A stretch of DNA of 64,000 nt. Source: Gammaproteobacteria bacterium. Lineage in GTDB: Bacteria; Pseudomonadota; Gammaproteobacteria; Burkholderiales; Sulfuricellaceae. Numbering within the stretch: position 1 is the stretch's first letter; every line of letters starts with the position of its first letter. A model generated the notes under the pieces. It was not told the origin of the DNA. It searched no databases and saw only the letters and a program-made list of their open reading frames with translations. Where the stretch lies: assembly GCA_018824405.1 (NCBI GenBank), contig JAHJGO010000017.1:1-64000 (forward strand), written 5' to 3'. A program made the translations under genes and the position numbers. Of the stretch, positions 46,395-55,491 are shown piece after piece.

Positions 46395-47315
46395 TTATAC
46401 GAGGGTAAGCCAGTCGGAATGCTGCGCCGATTTTCCGGTTACGCAGTCGAAATACATGCTTTGCAGACGCGTGGTAACCGGGCCGCGATCGCCGTTGCCG
46501 ATGGCGCGGTTATCCAGTTCGCGAATCGGCGTCACCTCAGCAGCAGTACCGGTGAAGAAGGCTTCGTCTGCGCTATACACCTCGTCGCGTGTGATGCGCT
46601 TCTCGATCACCTGCAGGCCGATTTCCGCCGCCAGCTGGATGATGGTGTCGCGCGTGATGCCTTCCAGCGCGCTGGTCAGGTCGGGCGTGTAGAGCTTGCC
46701 ATTGCGTACGATGAACACGTTCTCGCCGGAACCCTCGGCCACGAAACCATCCACGTCCAGCAGCAGCGCTTCCTGATAGCCGTCATGCTCGGCCTCGCGG
46801 TGAGCCATGATGGAGTTCATGTAGTTGCCGTTGGCCTTGGCCTTGCACATGGTGACGTTGACGTGGTGACGGCTGAAGGACGAGGTCTTGACGCGGATGC
46901 CGTGTTCCAGCGCTTCAGCGCCCAGATAGGCGCCCCACGGCCAGGCAGCAACAATTACATGAGTGCTCAGTGTCTTGGCGGAAATGCCCATGGCTTCCGC
47001 ACCGTAAAACGCCATTGGACGCAGATAGCCGGATTCGAGCTGGTTGTCGCGCACGGCGGAAAGCTGCGCCTGGGTAATGGTTTCCTTGTCGAAGGGCATT
47101 TTCATGCCGAGGATATGCGCCGAGCGGAACAGCCGGTCAGTGTGTTCCTTGAGACGGAAAATTGCCGTGCCCTTGTCGGTCTTGTAGGCGCGCACGCCTT
47201 CAAATACGCCCATGCCGTAGTGCAGGGTATGGGTCAGGACATGGGTGGTGGCGTCGCGCCAGTTCACCATCTTGCCGTCGTACCAGATCAGGCCGTCGCG
47301 GTCGGACATAGACAT
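46395..47315 (-). CDS. ilvE: Branched-chain amino acid aminotransferase
   Basis: IlvE is a class IV PLP enzyme that makes and breaks valine, leucine and isoleucine. Family segments include YGMGVFEGVRAY, the lysine-bearing KAKANGNYMNSIMA followed by EALLLDVDGFVAEGSGENVF, and SALEGITRDTII. 306 residues, normal. It is followed by the zinc-finger gene on the same strand and is divergent from the cyclase gene. Confidence 0.96.
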   Translation of the reverse strand: MSMSDRDGLIWYDGKMVNWRDATTHVLTHTLHYGMGVFEGVRAYKTDKGTAIFRLKEHTDRLFRSAHILGMKMPFDKETITQAQLSAVRDNQLESGYLRPMAFYGAEAMGISAKTLSTHVIVAAWPWGAYLGAEALEHGIRVKTSSFSRHHVNVTMCKAKANGNYMNSIMAHREAEHDGYQEALLLDVDGFVAEGSGENVFIVRNGKLYTPDLTSALEGITRDTIIQLAAEIGLQVIEKRITRDEVYSADEAFFTGTAAEVTPIRELDNRAIGNGDRGPVTTRLQSMYFDCVTGKSAQHSDWLTLV

Positions 47316-47446
47316 CGTAAATTCTCCGGAGAATGCTTTAATAAAGACGAAAATTGTAGCTCAAAATTGACCTCTTGAGGTAAGCGCCACGCTAATTTCA
47401 GGCTTCACCATTCTTCGCATTGCCGTTATTTGGCTTTTCTAACAGA

Positions 47447-49294
47447 ATGCGAGTCATGCGCCGCTTACCCATCCCGCCCCTTGTGCTGCTCGCACTTGCC
47501 ATTGCACTGATCGCAAGCGCTGAAATTTCCGCCCTGCATTGGCTGCTGCCTCTGGAAAATCGTGTTTCCGATTATTTTGTCAGAACCCACGCCCTGACGC
47601 TGAAAGCCGATCCGGATATCGTGATCGTGGATATCGACGAAAAAAGCCTTGCCAGCATGGCGGACACCGCAGGCAGCTGGCCCTGGCCGCGCTCCGTCCA
47701 TGGCGAGCTGGTAGAGACCATCGAGCGGCAACAGCCGAAAGCGATTGTGTTCGACATCCTGTTTACCGACCCGGACATTTACCGCCCGGAAAGCGATGCG
47801 TACTTCAATACAGCGGTTCAGCAGCATCGCAATATTTATTTCCCCATGATCCGGCTCGATTCCGCCAACGACAGCAAGGGCGTGCCCATCACGGAGTTTG
47901 CGGCACTGATCGGCATGGAAGCGACTTCCAGAGCAGATCCGGATGCCAGAGTGGCACTGGTTCCGCCACGTGCCATTTCCACCGATAGCTGGCGGCTTGG
48001 CACCATCAACTACAGCGAAGACAGCGACGGCATCGGTCGCCGTTACCACATTTATCTGCCGGCCTCCGGCTGGCGCATTCCCTCCTTGCCGACCCGGCTG
48101 GCCAAAGATCTGGGCTTTGACGTGCCAGAAGCCGACCAGATCATTCTCGGCTGGCGCGGCGGCGCGCTCTCGCATCCGCATATTTCCTACGCTGATCTCT
48201 ACCATGATGCCAGCCGCAAAACCCCATTGCGCCCGCAGCAGGAACTGAAGGACAAGATTGTCATCATCGGCGCCAGCGCTTCGGGCCTGCACGATATTCG
48301 TTCAACTCCGATCAGCAGCCTGCATCCGGCACAGGAAATCCTTGCCACCGCCATCGACAACCTGAAAAACCGCAGTTATCTCCTTGCTGCGCCAGCCTAT
48401 AGCGCACCTGTTCTGACTTTGGCATTACTGGCGCTGCTGTTGCTGCTGTTTACGCGATACCAGCAGACCCTGCGCATTGGAGCCGTGCTGCTGGCGATCA
48501 CGGCAATGCTGCTGGGCGCCAGTTATTTCGCAGTCAGCCAGCGCTGGCTGATGCCGGTATTTCTTCCGCTGTTGTTTGCCTGGGCATTCTACTTTGCAGC
48601 GGCGCTGCACGAGTACCTGCGCGAGCGCAAGGCACGCGAACAGACGGTCCAGATGTTCAACCGTTTTCTCGATCCACGCGTGGTGAATGAGCTGATGGAC
48701 CAGGGCAGGACAGCCCAGAGCATGAGCGGACAGACACAGACCCTGAGCGTGCTTTTTTCCGATATCCGCAATTTCACCACCTACTCGGAACAGCACAGCG
48801 CGGAACAGGTAGTCGCCATGCTGAACCGTTATTTCAGCCTGCAGGTGGAGGTGATTTTTCGTCACGGCGGCACGCTGGACAAGTTCATCGGCGACGCCAT
48901 CATGGCTTTCTGGGGAGCGCCCACCGCTGACCCCCAGCACGCCACCAATGCCGTGGCAGCCGCGCTGGAAATGGCCCAGCGCCTGGAAGAATTCAAGCTC
49001 GAACTGGGCGAAGCCGGGGCCGCCTTCGATGTCGGCATCGGCATCCATAGCGGTCCGGCGGTGGTTGGCTTCATTGGCTCTGAGAGACGTCAGGATTACA
49101 CCGCCATCGGTGACACGGTCAATTTATCCAGTCGCATCGAGGGACAAACCAAGGGCGTAGCGCGTATTCTTGTATCGGACGAAACCCGCGCCTTATGTGA
49201 GGATAAGTTTGACTTTATCGATCATGGATTTTATAAAGTCAAAGGACGGACTCAGGAAGCGCATCTGTTCGAACCACGGAGGAAAGCGGAATGA
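47447..49294 (+). CDS. CHASE2-domain adenylate cyclase (class IIIb)
   Basis: A first helix (LVLLALAIALIASAE) leads into a CHASE2 extracellular sensor (residues ~30-310). Three further helices follow (~320-400), then a class III cyclase. The metal aspartates are in LFSDIRNF and IGDAIMAFW. The base-specifying lysine (DKFIGD) with threonine in YTAIGDTVN marks a class IIIb adenylate cyclase, a type often activated by bicarbonate. Two ATGs (47447, 47456) are possible; neither ribosome site is decisive. Its stop overlaps the next ATG (ATGA). It begins the eight-gene signalling block. Confidence 0.92.
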   Translation: MRVMRRLPIPPLVLLALAIALIASAEISALHWLLPLENRVSDYFVRTHALTLKADPDIVIVDIDEKSLASMADTAGSWPWPRSVHGELVETIERQQPKAIVFDILFTDPDIYRPESDAYFNTAVQQHRNIYFPMIRLDSANDSKGVPITEFAALIGMEATSRADPDARVALVPPRAISTDSWRLGTINYSEDSDGIGRRYHIYLPASGWRIPSLPTRLAKDLGFDVPEADQIILGWRGGALSHPHISYADLYHDASRKTPLRPQQELKDKIVIIGASASGLHDIRSTPISSLHPAQEILATAIDNLKNRSYLLAAPAYSAPVLTLALLALLLLLFTRYQQTLRIGAVLLAITAMLLGASYFAVSQRWLMPVFLPLLFAWAFYFAAALHEYLRERKAREQTVQMFNRFLDPRVVNELMDQGRTAQSMSGQTQTLSVLFSDIRNFTTYSEQHSAEQVVAMLNRYFSLQVEVIFRHGGTLDKFIGDAIMAFWGAPTADPQHATNAVAAALEMAQRLEEFKLELGEAGAAFDVGIGIHSGPAVVGFIGSERRQDYTAIGDTVNLSSRIEGQTKGVARILVSDETRALCEDKFDFIDHGFYKVKGRTQEAHLFEPRRKAE

Positions 49295-49842
49295 AATTAC
49301 TTGTTGCATGGGTTTTGCTGGGGCTTAGCATTAGTCTTTCAGCCACCGCCGAAACGGCAGTCACGAACAAGGAAACCGAACTCAAGCAGGAGCCCTTCAG
49401 CGACGCCGCCACACTCGTCACTTTGCCGGCACAAAGCTCGGTGGAAATTCTCAAGCGACAGGGCGGCTGGACGCAGGTCAAGCCTGCCACTGCCGCCACG
49501 GGATGGGTCAGGATGCTGAATCTGCGCCTGGGCACTGGCGCTCCTGCAAAACAGGGCGGTTCCGGCATCGGCGCCCTCTTCAACGTCGCCCGCAGCGGCA
49601 GCAGCGGCAACACCGTCACGACCGGCGTCAGAGGCCTGGATATCACCAAGGACACCCTGCAGAATGCCAGCCCCAACCCAAATGAACTCAAGCGCATGCA
49701 CGGCTACAGCGTCAGCAAGGCCGAGGCGCTCAAACTGGCGAGCAGCGCGAAACTGAGCAAACAGTCTGTGGAGTATATTGAAGCCGGATCGAGCCGTTCA
49801 TCCTCCGGCGCCAAACCGGCTTCTTCCTGGGGGGACAATTGA
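49291..49842 (+). CDS. Secreted bacterial SH3-domain protein
   Basis: A cleavable signal (MKLLVAWVLLGLSISLSATAE) is followed by an SH3_3-type domain (residues ~25-80: KQEPFSDAATLVTLPAQSSV, QGGWTQVKPA, GWVRMLNLRL), typical of periplasmic proteins that bind peptide or cell wall. The C-terminal half is Ser/Gly-rich with RGLDITKDTLQNASPN. GGAGG precedes the ATG. It overlaps the cyclase and the M48 protease genes, so the three are coupled. 183 residues. Confidence 0.82.
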   Translation: MKLLVAWVLLGLSISLSATAETAVTNKETELKQEPFSDAATLVTLPAQSSVEILKRQGGWTQVKPATAATGWVRMLNLRLGTGAPAKQGGSGIGALFNVARSGSSGNTVTTGVRGLDITKDTLQNASPNPNELKRMHGYSVSKAEALKLASSAKLSKQSVEYIEAGSSRSSSGAKPASSWGDN

Positions 49843-50711
49843 TGAAGCGCACATATTGGCAATTAACGACTCTGCTTGTGGGCGCATTGCTGACGTCCCA
49901 GGCCTCGGCATTTGGCGGTCTCAACCTGGATCTCAACAAGCTGATCAGTGCAGGCAAAAATCTGAACGAAGCCTCCAAGGATATTAGCGAACCAGAGGAA
50001 ATATCCATTGGCGAGGGCATGGCCTCCGTCCTGCTGGGCACCGCCCCCCTGGTGAAGAGCGATACCTTGCAGACGTATGTCAATCAGGTCGGCCGCTACC
50101 TTTCCCTGCAGACCGAACGCCCCGATCTGCCCTGGCACTTCGGCGTATTGGATTCCGATAGCGTCAATGCTTTTGCCACGCCGGGCGGACATATTTTCAT
50201 CACTTCCGGACTGCTGAGAAAAATGCACAGTGAAGCTGAACTGGCCGGGGTACTGTCACATGAAATAGCCCATGTACTGCGCAAGCATCACCTTGTTGCC
50301 ATGAAAAAAGCTGGCGGCATGGGTTTCCTCACGGACGTAGCAAGCATCGCGGTTGACCAGAAAGGGGGCGGAGGCTATGCCGGCAAGGAACTGAGCAAGA
50401 ATCTGATCAGCGGCATGAAGGAAATTCTGGTGCGCGGCCTCGACAAGGATGACGAATACGAAGCCGACCGCATGGGCGTGGTGATCGCCACCCGCGCGGG
50501 CTACGACTCATATGGCCTGCCTGCCGTATTGCAGATGCTGGATGGATTATCCAATACCAGCGACGTATCGTTGCTGTTCTCCACTCACCCGGCACCAGAG
50601 AGCCGCATGGACACCCTTTCCGGTGTGATGCAATCGAAATTTGATCACTACCAGGGACAGAGCGTGAATGACCGCTTCCGCCGCCTGATGACGAACAGCG
50701 CAAAAAAATGA
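49842..50711 (+). CDS. Periplasmic M48-family zinc metalloprotease
   Basis: Signal peptide (MKRTYWQLTTLLVGALLTSQASA), then an M48 protease domain. The zinc motif is HEIAH in LAGVLSHEIAHVLRKHH, with the third ligand in DEYEADRMGV. This is the BepA/LoiP-like soluble group that acts on outer-membrane or periplasmic proteins. 289 residues. It overlaps the SH3 gene (TGATG) and the phosphodiesterase gene, so the three belong to one transcript. A protease and SH3 partner may process or tune the sensor domain of the cyclase; this is inference. Confidence 0.9.
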   Translation: MKRTYWQLTTLLVGALLTSQASAFGGLNLDLNKLISAGKNLNEASKDISEPEEISIGEGMASVLLGTAPLVKSDTLQTYVNQVGRYLSLQTERPDLPWHFGVLDSDSVNAFATPGGHIFITSGLLRKMHSEAELAGVLSHEIAHVLRKHHLVAMKKAGGMGFLTDVASIAVDQKGGGGYAGKELSKNLISGMKEILVRGLDKDDEYEADRMGVVIATRAGYDSYGLPAVLQMLDGLSNTSDVSLLFSTHPAPESRMDTLSGVMQSKFDHYQGQSVNDRFRRLMTNSAKK

Positions 50712-51475
50712 TGCAATTGCGCGTCCTGGGGTGTAGCGGTGGCATCGGTGCCGGGTTGCGAACCACAGCGATGCTTCTGGACCAGGACATTCTGATCGAT
50801 GCCGGCACCGGCGTTGGCGACCTGACTCTGGAGGCAATGAGCCGGATTGACCATGTGTTTCTCACTCACTCGCACCTCGACCATGTCACCAGCCTGCCTT
50901 TTCTGCTCGATTCCGTTGGCGCCATGCGCGACCGGCCGGTCACCGTTTATGCACTGCCAGAAACCATAGCAACATTGCGGGAGCACTTGTTCAACTGGAA
51001 GCTGTGGCCGGATTTCACCCAGATTCCCAATCCGGACCACCCTTTTCTGCGCTTCAAGGTCATACACACAGGCCAACCCGTGGAACTGGATGGACGCAGA
51101 ATTACCGCGCTTCCCGCCCGGCATGTCGTCCCGGCAGTGGGTTATCTGCTTGACAGTGGCGAATCCAGCCTGGCTTTCAGCGGCGACACCATCGATTGCC
51201 CCGAATTCTGGGATGCGCTCAACCAGGTAGAAAACCTGCGCCACCTGATCATCGAGGTTTCCTTTGCCGACGAGGAAAACGGCATCGCCCATGCATCCAG
51301 GCACTACTACCCCTCGCTGCTGGCAGAACAGTTGCCCAGACTGCTGAAACAGGCAGAAATTTACATTACCCATCTCGGGCCGGGAGATCAGCCACGCATC
51401 ATGGCTGAAATCCTCGCAAAGGTGCATGGCACCGCACCAAGAATGCTGGCTCACGGCCAACTTTTTGAATTTTGA
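50708..51475 (+). CDS. MBL-fold cyclic-nucleotide (cAMP) phosphodiesterase
   Basis: The fold is metallo-beta-lactamase with the THSHLDHVTSLPFLLD motif of class II (PDE1/CpdP-like) cAMP phosphodiesterases. Further metal ligands are in FSGDT and THLGPGD. The N-terminus QLRVLGCSGGIGAGLRTT is typical of the family. No signal peptide: cytoplasmic, 255 residues. Pairing with an adenylate cyclase three genes upstream suggests it hydrolyses the cAMP made there. It overlaps the M48 gene stop. Confidence 0.87.
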   Translation: MMQLRVLGCSGGIGAGLRTTAMLLDQDILIDAGTGVGDLTLEAMSRIDHVFLTHSHLDHVTSLPFLLDSVGAMRDRPVTVYALPETIATLREHLFNWKLWPDFTQIPNPDHPFLRFKVIHTGQPVELDGRRITALPARHVVPAVGYLLDSGESSLAFSGDTIDCPEFWDALNQVENLRHLIIEVSFADEENGIAHASRHYYPSLLAEQLPRLLKQAEIYITHLGPGDQPRIMAEILAKVHGTAPRMLAHGQLFEF

Positions 51476-51493
51476 TCAATATCGGAATTTATC

Positions 51494-53842
51494 GTGAATA
51501 CCCAGGCATCAGAAAGCAACGCCGAACTCAGCAGCCAGCTTGTCTTTTCGCGCAAGCTGAATGCCGTCACCAACAAGATTCACGCCACCCAGAACATCGA
51601 CGAAATCATGCTGCAGCTATCGAGCGACATCTGTGCCCTGTTTGAGGCAGATCGCCTGACCATCTATACCGTCGATGAAGAAAAATCATCCATCGTCACA
51701 AAAATCAAAACCGGTCTGGGCGCTTTCAAGGATTTCAAGCTGCCCATTTCATCGCAAAGCGTGGCGGGTTATGTGGCACTCAACAAGACCATCGTCAACA
51801 TCAGGGATGTGTACGACGATGAAGAACTGAAATCCTACAACCCAGGAATCACCTTCCTCAAGGACATCGACCGCAAGAGCGGCTACCGCACCAGACAAAT
51901 GCTGGTGGCGCCAATCATTGACGCAGACAGCGGCGAACTGATCGGGGTCATTCAACTGATCAACGCCCTGTCCGGGCAACCCTTTCCCGCAGTAGCGGAA
52001 GAAGGCATGCAGGAACTGGCCAGAACTTTGGCCATCGCGTTCAGGATGCGCAAGCGCATCCGCACCAAATTTGATTCACTGATCGGCCAGGGCATACTCT
52101 CCCCAGCCGAAATCGAACTGGCGACACGCTCCGCAAACCGTAAAAACAGGGATGTCGAAGACATCCTGCTGGACGAATTTCAGGTCAAACCGGCAGATAT
52201 GGGGCAGTCGCTGGCGGACTTCTATCATGTTCCCTACGAGCCTTTCAAATCCGACCGCATCAAGCCCGACGAGCTGCTCAAAAACCTCAAGCGCGACTAT
52301 GTCGAAGGCAGCCTGTGGGTGCCGGTTGACGACACCCCTGAAGGCATGGTGATTCTGACCCCTGAGCCTGACCGGATCATGGGCTCGCGCGTGGTCAGCA
52401 ATATCTTTCCCAGACGCAAGCTGCTTTACCGGGTGTGCACGCACCGCGATTTCGCCGCGACGCTGAACCAGTTTTACGGCGCCTCCGCCAATCTCGGTTC
52501 AATTGACGACCTGCTTTCGAATCTGGACGATGAAACAGCCGAAGACGGCAGTTCCAGCAGTGACGAATTAACGGCTGCCGCCGACAACGAGCTGGTAAAA
52601 CTGGTCAACAAGATCATCGTGGACGCGTACAACCAGCGCGCTTCAGATATCCACATCGAGCCCTATCCCGGCAAGAACAAGACCATCATCCGTTTCCGCA
52701 AGGACGGCACGCTGTTCCCCTACATCGAAGTGCCGGCCAGCTACCGCTCCGCACTCCTGGCTCGTCTGAAAATCATGTGCGACCTGGATATATCCGAGAA
52801 GCGGAAACCCCAGGACGGCAAGATCATGTTCAAGAAATTCGGGCCGCTGGACATCGAACTGCGCGTGGCGACCATTCCTACATCGGGTGGCCTGGAGGAC
52901 GTGGTGATGCGCATCCTGGCTGCGGGCGAACCGATTCCCATTGACAAGCTGGGAGTCAGCCCGCACAACCTGGAACGCCTCAAGAAGGTGGTCAGCAAGC
53001 CCTATGGACTGTTTCTGGTGTGCGGCCCGACCGGTTCCGGCAAGACCACCACCCTGCATTCGGTACTGGGCCATATCAACACCCCGGAAACCAAGATCTG
53101 GACCGCCGAAGACCCGGTCGAAATCACCCAGAAAGGCCTGCGTCAGGTGCAGGTCAACCCCAAGGCGGGAATCACCTTTGCCGTGGCGATGCGCGCCTTC
53201 CTGCGTGCCGATCCGGATGTGGTGATGGTAGGCGAGATGCGCGACAAGGAAACCGTCGCCACTGGTATCGAAGCCTCGCTCACCGGCCATCTGGTGCTCT
53301 CGACGCTGCATACCAACAGCGCACCGGAAAGTATCGTGCGCCTGCTCGACATGGGCATGGACCCGTTCAACTTTGCCGACGCCCTGCTCGGCATCCTGGC
53401 CCAGCGTCTGGGCAAGAGCCTGTGCTCGGCGTGCAAGCAACCCTATACGCCATCAGCAAGCGAAATCGAATCCCTGCTCACGGAATACAGCGAAGAGCTG
53501 CTGAACACCCCTGATTGGCTGCAAGACCCGGTTGCCGCTCGCAAGAACCTGCACCAGTCGTGGATCAAAACCTACGGCAATGAAAAGGGCGAACTGCAAA
53601 TGCACAGGCCGGTCGGCTGCGAAAAATGCAACAAGACTGGTTACAAGGGCCGCTTTGGCCTGCACGAACTGCTGATCGGCTCGGATGCCGTCAAGAAAAA
53701 CATCCAGGAACACGCCCGTGTTGCCGAAATGACGGTGACCGCACTGTCCGAAGGCATGCGGACCCTGCGCCAGGATGGTATCGAGAAGGTCTTGCAGGGC
53801 ATCACCGACATGAAACAGGTGCGGTCCGTCTGCATCAAATAG
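51494..53842 (+). CDS. GAF-domain GspE/PilB-type secretion or pilus ATPase
   Basis: Three parts are seen in 782 residues. A GAF sensor (residues ~20-180) contains LVAPIIDADSGELIGVIQLIN. An MshEN/T2SSE_N-like domain (~195-310) contains GQGILSPAEIELA, a type that can bind c-di-GMP. The ATPase (~370-780) has Walker [16 protein letters not shown], the Asp box, Walker B VGEMRDKETV and the zinc cysteines CSACK...CEKCNKTGYKGR. No pilin, inner-membrane platform or secretin gene lies nearby. The start is GTG. A GAF fusion to this ATPase is unusual. Confidence 0.9.
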   Translation: MNTQASESNAELSSQLVFSRKLNAVTNKIHATQNIDEIMLQLSSDICALFEADRLTIYTVDEEKSSIVTKIKTGLGAFKDFKLPISSQSVAGYVALNKTIVNIRDVYDDEELKSYNPGITFLKDIDRKSGYRTRQMLVAPIIDADSGELIGVIQLINALSGQPFPAVAEEGMQELARTLAIAFRMRKRIRTKFDSLIGQGILSPAEIELATRSANRKNRDVEDILLDEFQVKPADMGQSLADFYHVPYEPFKSDRIKPDELLKNLKRDYVEGSLWVPVDDTPEGMVILTPEPDRIMGSRVVSNIFPRRKLLYRVCTHRDFAATLNQFYGASANLGSIDDLLSNLDDETAEDGSSSSDELTAAADNELVKLVNKIIVDAYNQRASDIHIEPYPGKNKTIIRFRKDGTLFPYIEVPASYRSALLARLKIMCDLDISEKRKPQDGKIMFKKFGPLDIELRVATIPTSGGLEDVVMRILAAGEPIPIDKLGVSPHNLERLKKVVSKPYGLFLVCGPTGSGKTTTLHSVLGHINTPETKIWTAEDPVEITQKGLRQVQVNPKAGITFAVAMRAFLRADPDVVMVGEMRDKETVATGIEASLTGHLVLSTLHTNSAPESIVRLLDMGMDPFNFADALLGILAQRLGKSLCSACKQPYTPSASEIESLLTEYSEELLNTPDWLQDPVAARKNLHQSWIKTYGNEKGELQMHRPVGCEKCNKTGYKGRFGLHELLIGSDAVKKNIQEHARVAEMTVTALSEGMRTLRQDGIEKVLQGITDMKQVRSVCIK

Positions 53843-53851
53843 GGATATGTC

Positions 53852-55480
53852 ATGACCCAAGCCAACGCCAACCATCTGCTGCAACGCCTGGATGAACTCA
53901 ACGCCATCGGCATAGCGCTATCCGGGGAAAAGGACATCAACCGTCTGCTGGAGGCCATTCTGCTGGCAGCAGTTCGCATCACACACTGCGATGCGGGAAC
54001 CCTCTACAGCGTGGGCGAGGACCAGGCCCTGCATTTCGAGATCGTACGCACCCAGTCGCTCGGTATTGCGCTCGGAGGCACAACCGGCAAGCCGGTTCCA
54101 TTTCCTGCGGTGCCGCTCAACGACCCGAGCGGCCAGCCCAACAACAGCAATGTGGTGGCCTACGCGGTGCTGCACGACATCACAGTCAACATCGCCGATG
54201 CCTACAGTGAACAGGGCTTCGATTTCGCCGGCACGCGCAAATTCGACAGCGCCAACCACTATCGATCCAAATCCTTCCTCACAGTGCCGATGAAAAACCA
54301 TGAGGGCAAGATCATCGCGGTACTGCAGCTGATCAATGCCCTCGACAAGGCGAGCGGCGAAATCACCCCCTTTTCCAGACCGGATCAGCACCTGGTGGAA
54401 TCGCTGGCATCCCAGGCCGCCATCGCCCTCACCAACCGGGCGCTGATCAACCAGCTGGAAGACCTGTTCGAATCTTTCATCACACTCATCAACATCGCCA
54501 TTGACGAAAAGTCGCCCTACACCGGCGGGCACTGCGAACGCGTACCGGTGCTCACCATGCTGCTGGCCGAGGCGGCGAGCAAGACCACAAGCGGACCGCT
54601 GGCCGGTTTTCAGATGAGCGACAAGGACCGCTACGAACTCAAGATAGCCGGGCTGCTGCACGATTGCGGCAAGATCACCACACCGGTGCACGTGGTGGAC
54701 AAGGCCAGCAAGCTGCAAACCCTGTTCGACCGCATCCGCCTGATCGACACCCGTTTCGAGGTACTGAAACGCGATGCCGAAGTCGACATGCTGAAACAGA
54801 AGCTGGCTGCACTGGAGAAAGGTACACGCGACACGACACAGATCGAAGCCGCCTTCCGCGAACGCATCGCCCAACTGGATGACGACCGTGAATTTCTGCA
54901 GAAGGCCAACATCGGCGGAGAATTCATGTCCCCGCCGTTGCAGCAGCGAGTAAAGGATATCGGTGCCTACCGCTGGATCAATGAAGCGGGGCAGGAATCC
55001 TGCTTTTTGTCCGAGGAGGAAATCCTCAACCTGAATATCGAAAAAGGCACGCTGACTGCAGAAGAGCGTGAAATCATCAACCATCACGTCATTTCCACCA
55101 TCAACATGCTGCAGGCGCTGCCCTGGCCGACGCATCTCCAGCGCGTGCCGGAATATGCTGGCGGCCATCACGAACGCGTTGATGGCAGGGGCTACCCGAA
55201 AGGCTTAAAAGGATCTGACATGTCGGTACAGGCACGCATCATGGCCATTGCCGACATTTTCGAGGCGCTCACCGCCAAGGACCGCCCCTACAAGGAAGGC
55301 AAGAAACTGAGCGATGCGCTGAACATTCTAGGCCGCATGAAACTGGACCAGCATGTGGACCCAGACCTGTTCGACATTTTTATCCGTGACCAGGTCTATC
55401 TCCAGTATGCACGGGACTATCTTGAGGACTACCAGATCGACGCAGTGGATGCCAGCAAGATCCCGGGGTATACGCCCTGA
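53852..55480 (+). CDS. GAF-HD-GYP protein with inserted segment in the HD-GYP domain
   Basis: An N-terminal GAF domain (residues ~15-200) resembles that of the preceding gene (LLAAVRITHCDAGTLYS, VPMKNHEGKIIAVLQLIN). The HD-GYP domain begins GGHCERV and LLHDCGK near residue 265, but the second half (REIINHHV, HHERVDGRGYPKGL) begins only near residue 402. About 110 residues with a coiled-coil look lie between, where ordinary HD-GYP domains have none. Metal ligands and the GYP motif are complete, so c-di-GMP hydrolysis is plausible. 542 residues; nine bases after the ATPase gene. Confidence 0.9.
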   Translation: MTQANANHLLQRLDELNAIGIALSGEKDINRLLEAILLAAVRITHCDAGTLYSVGEDQALHFEIVRTQSLGIALGGTTGKPVPFPAVPLNDPSGQPNNSNVVAYAVLHDITVNIADAYSEQGFDFAGTRKFDSANHYRSKSFLTVPMKNHEGKIIAVLQLINALDKASGEITPFSRPDQHLVESLASQAAIALTNRALINQLEDLFESFITLINIAIDEKSPYTGGHCERVPVLTMLLAEAASKTTSGPLAGFQMSDKDRYELKIAGLLHDCGKITTPVHVVDKASKLQTLFDRIRLIDTRFEVLKRDAEVDMLKQKLAALEKGTRDTTQIEAAFRERIAQLDDDREFLQKANIGGEFMSPPLQQRVKDIGAYRWINEAGQESCFLSEEEILNLNIEKGTLTAEEREIINHHVISTINMLQALPWPTHLQRVPEYAGGHHERVDGRGYPKGLKGSDMSVQARIMAIADIFEALTAKDRPYKEGKKLSDALNILGRMKLDQHVDPDLFDIFIRDQVYLQYARDYLEDYQIDAVDASKIPGYTP

Positions 55481-55491
55481 GCGTCAGGGAT

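Noticed and set aside
53918-55171. 417-codon frame opposite the HD-GYP gene
   Set aside because: Shadow frame; the plus strand carries complete GAF and HD-GYP motifs.
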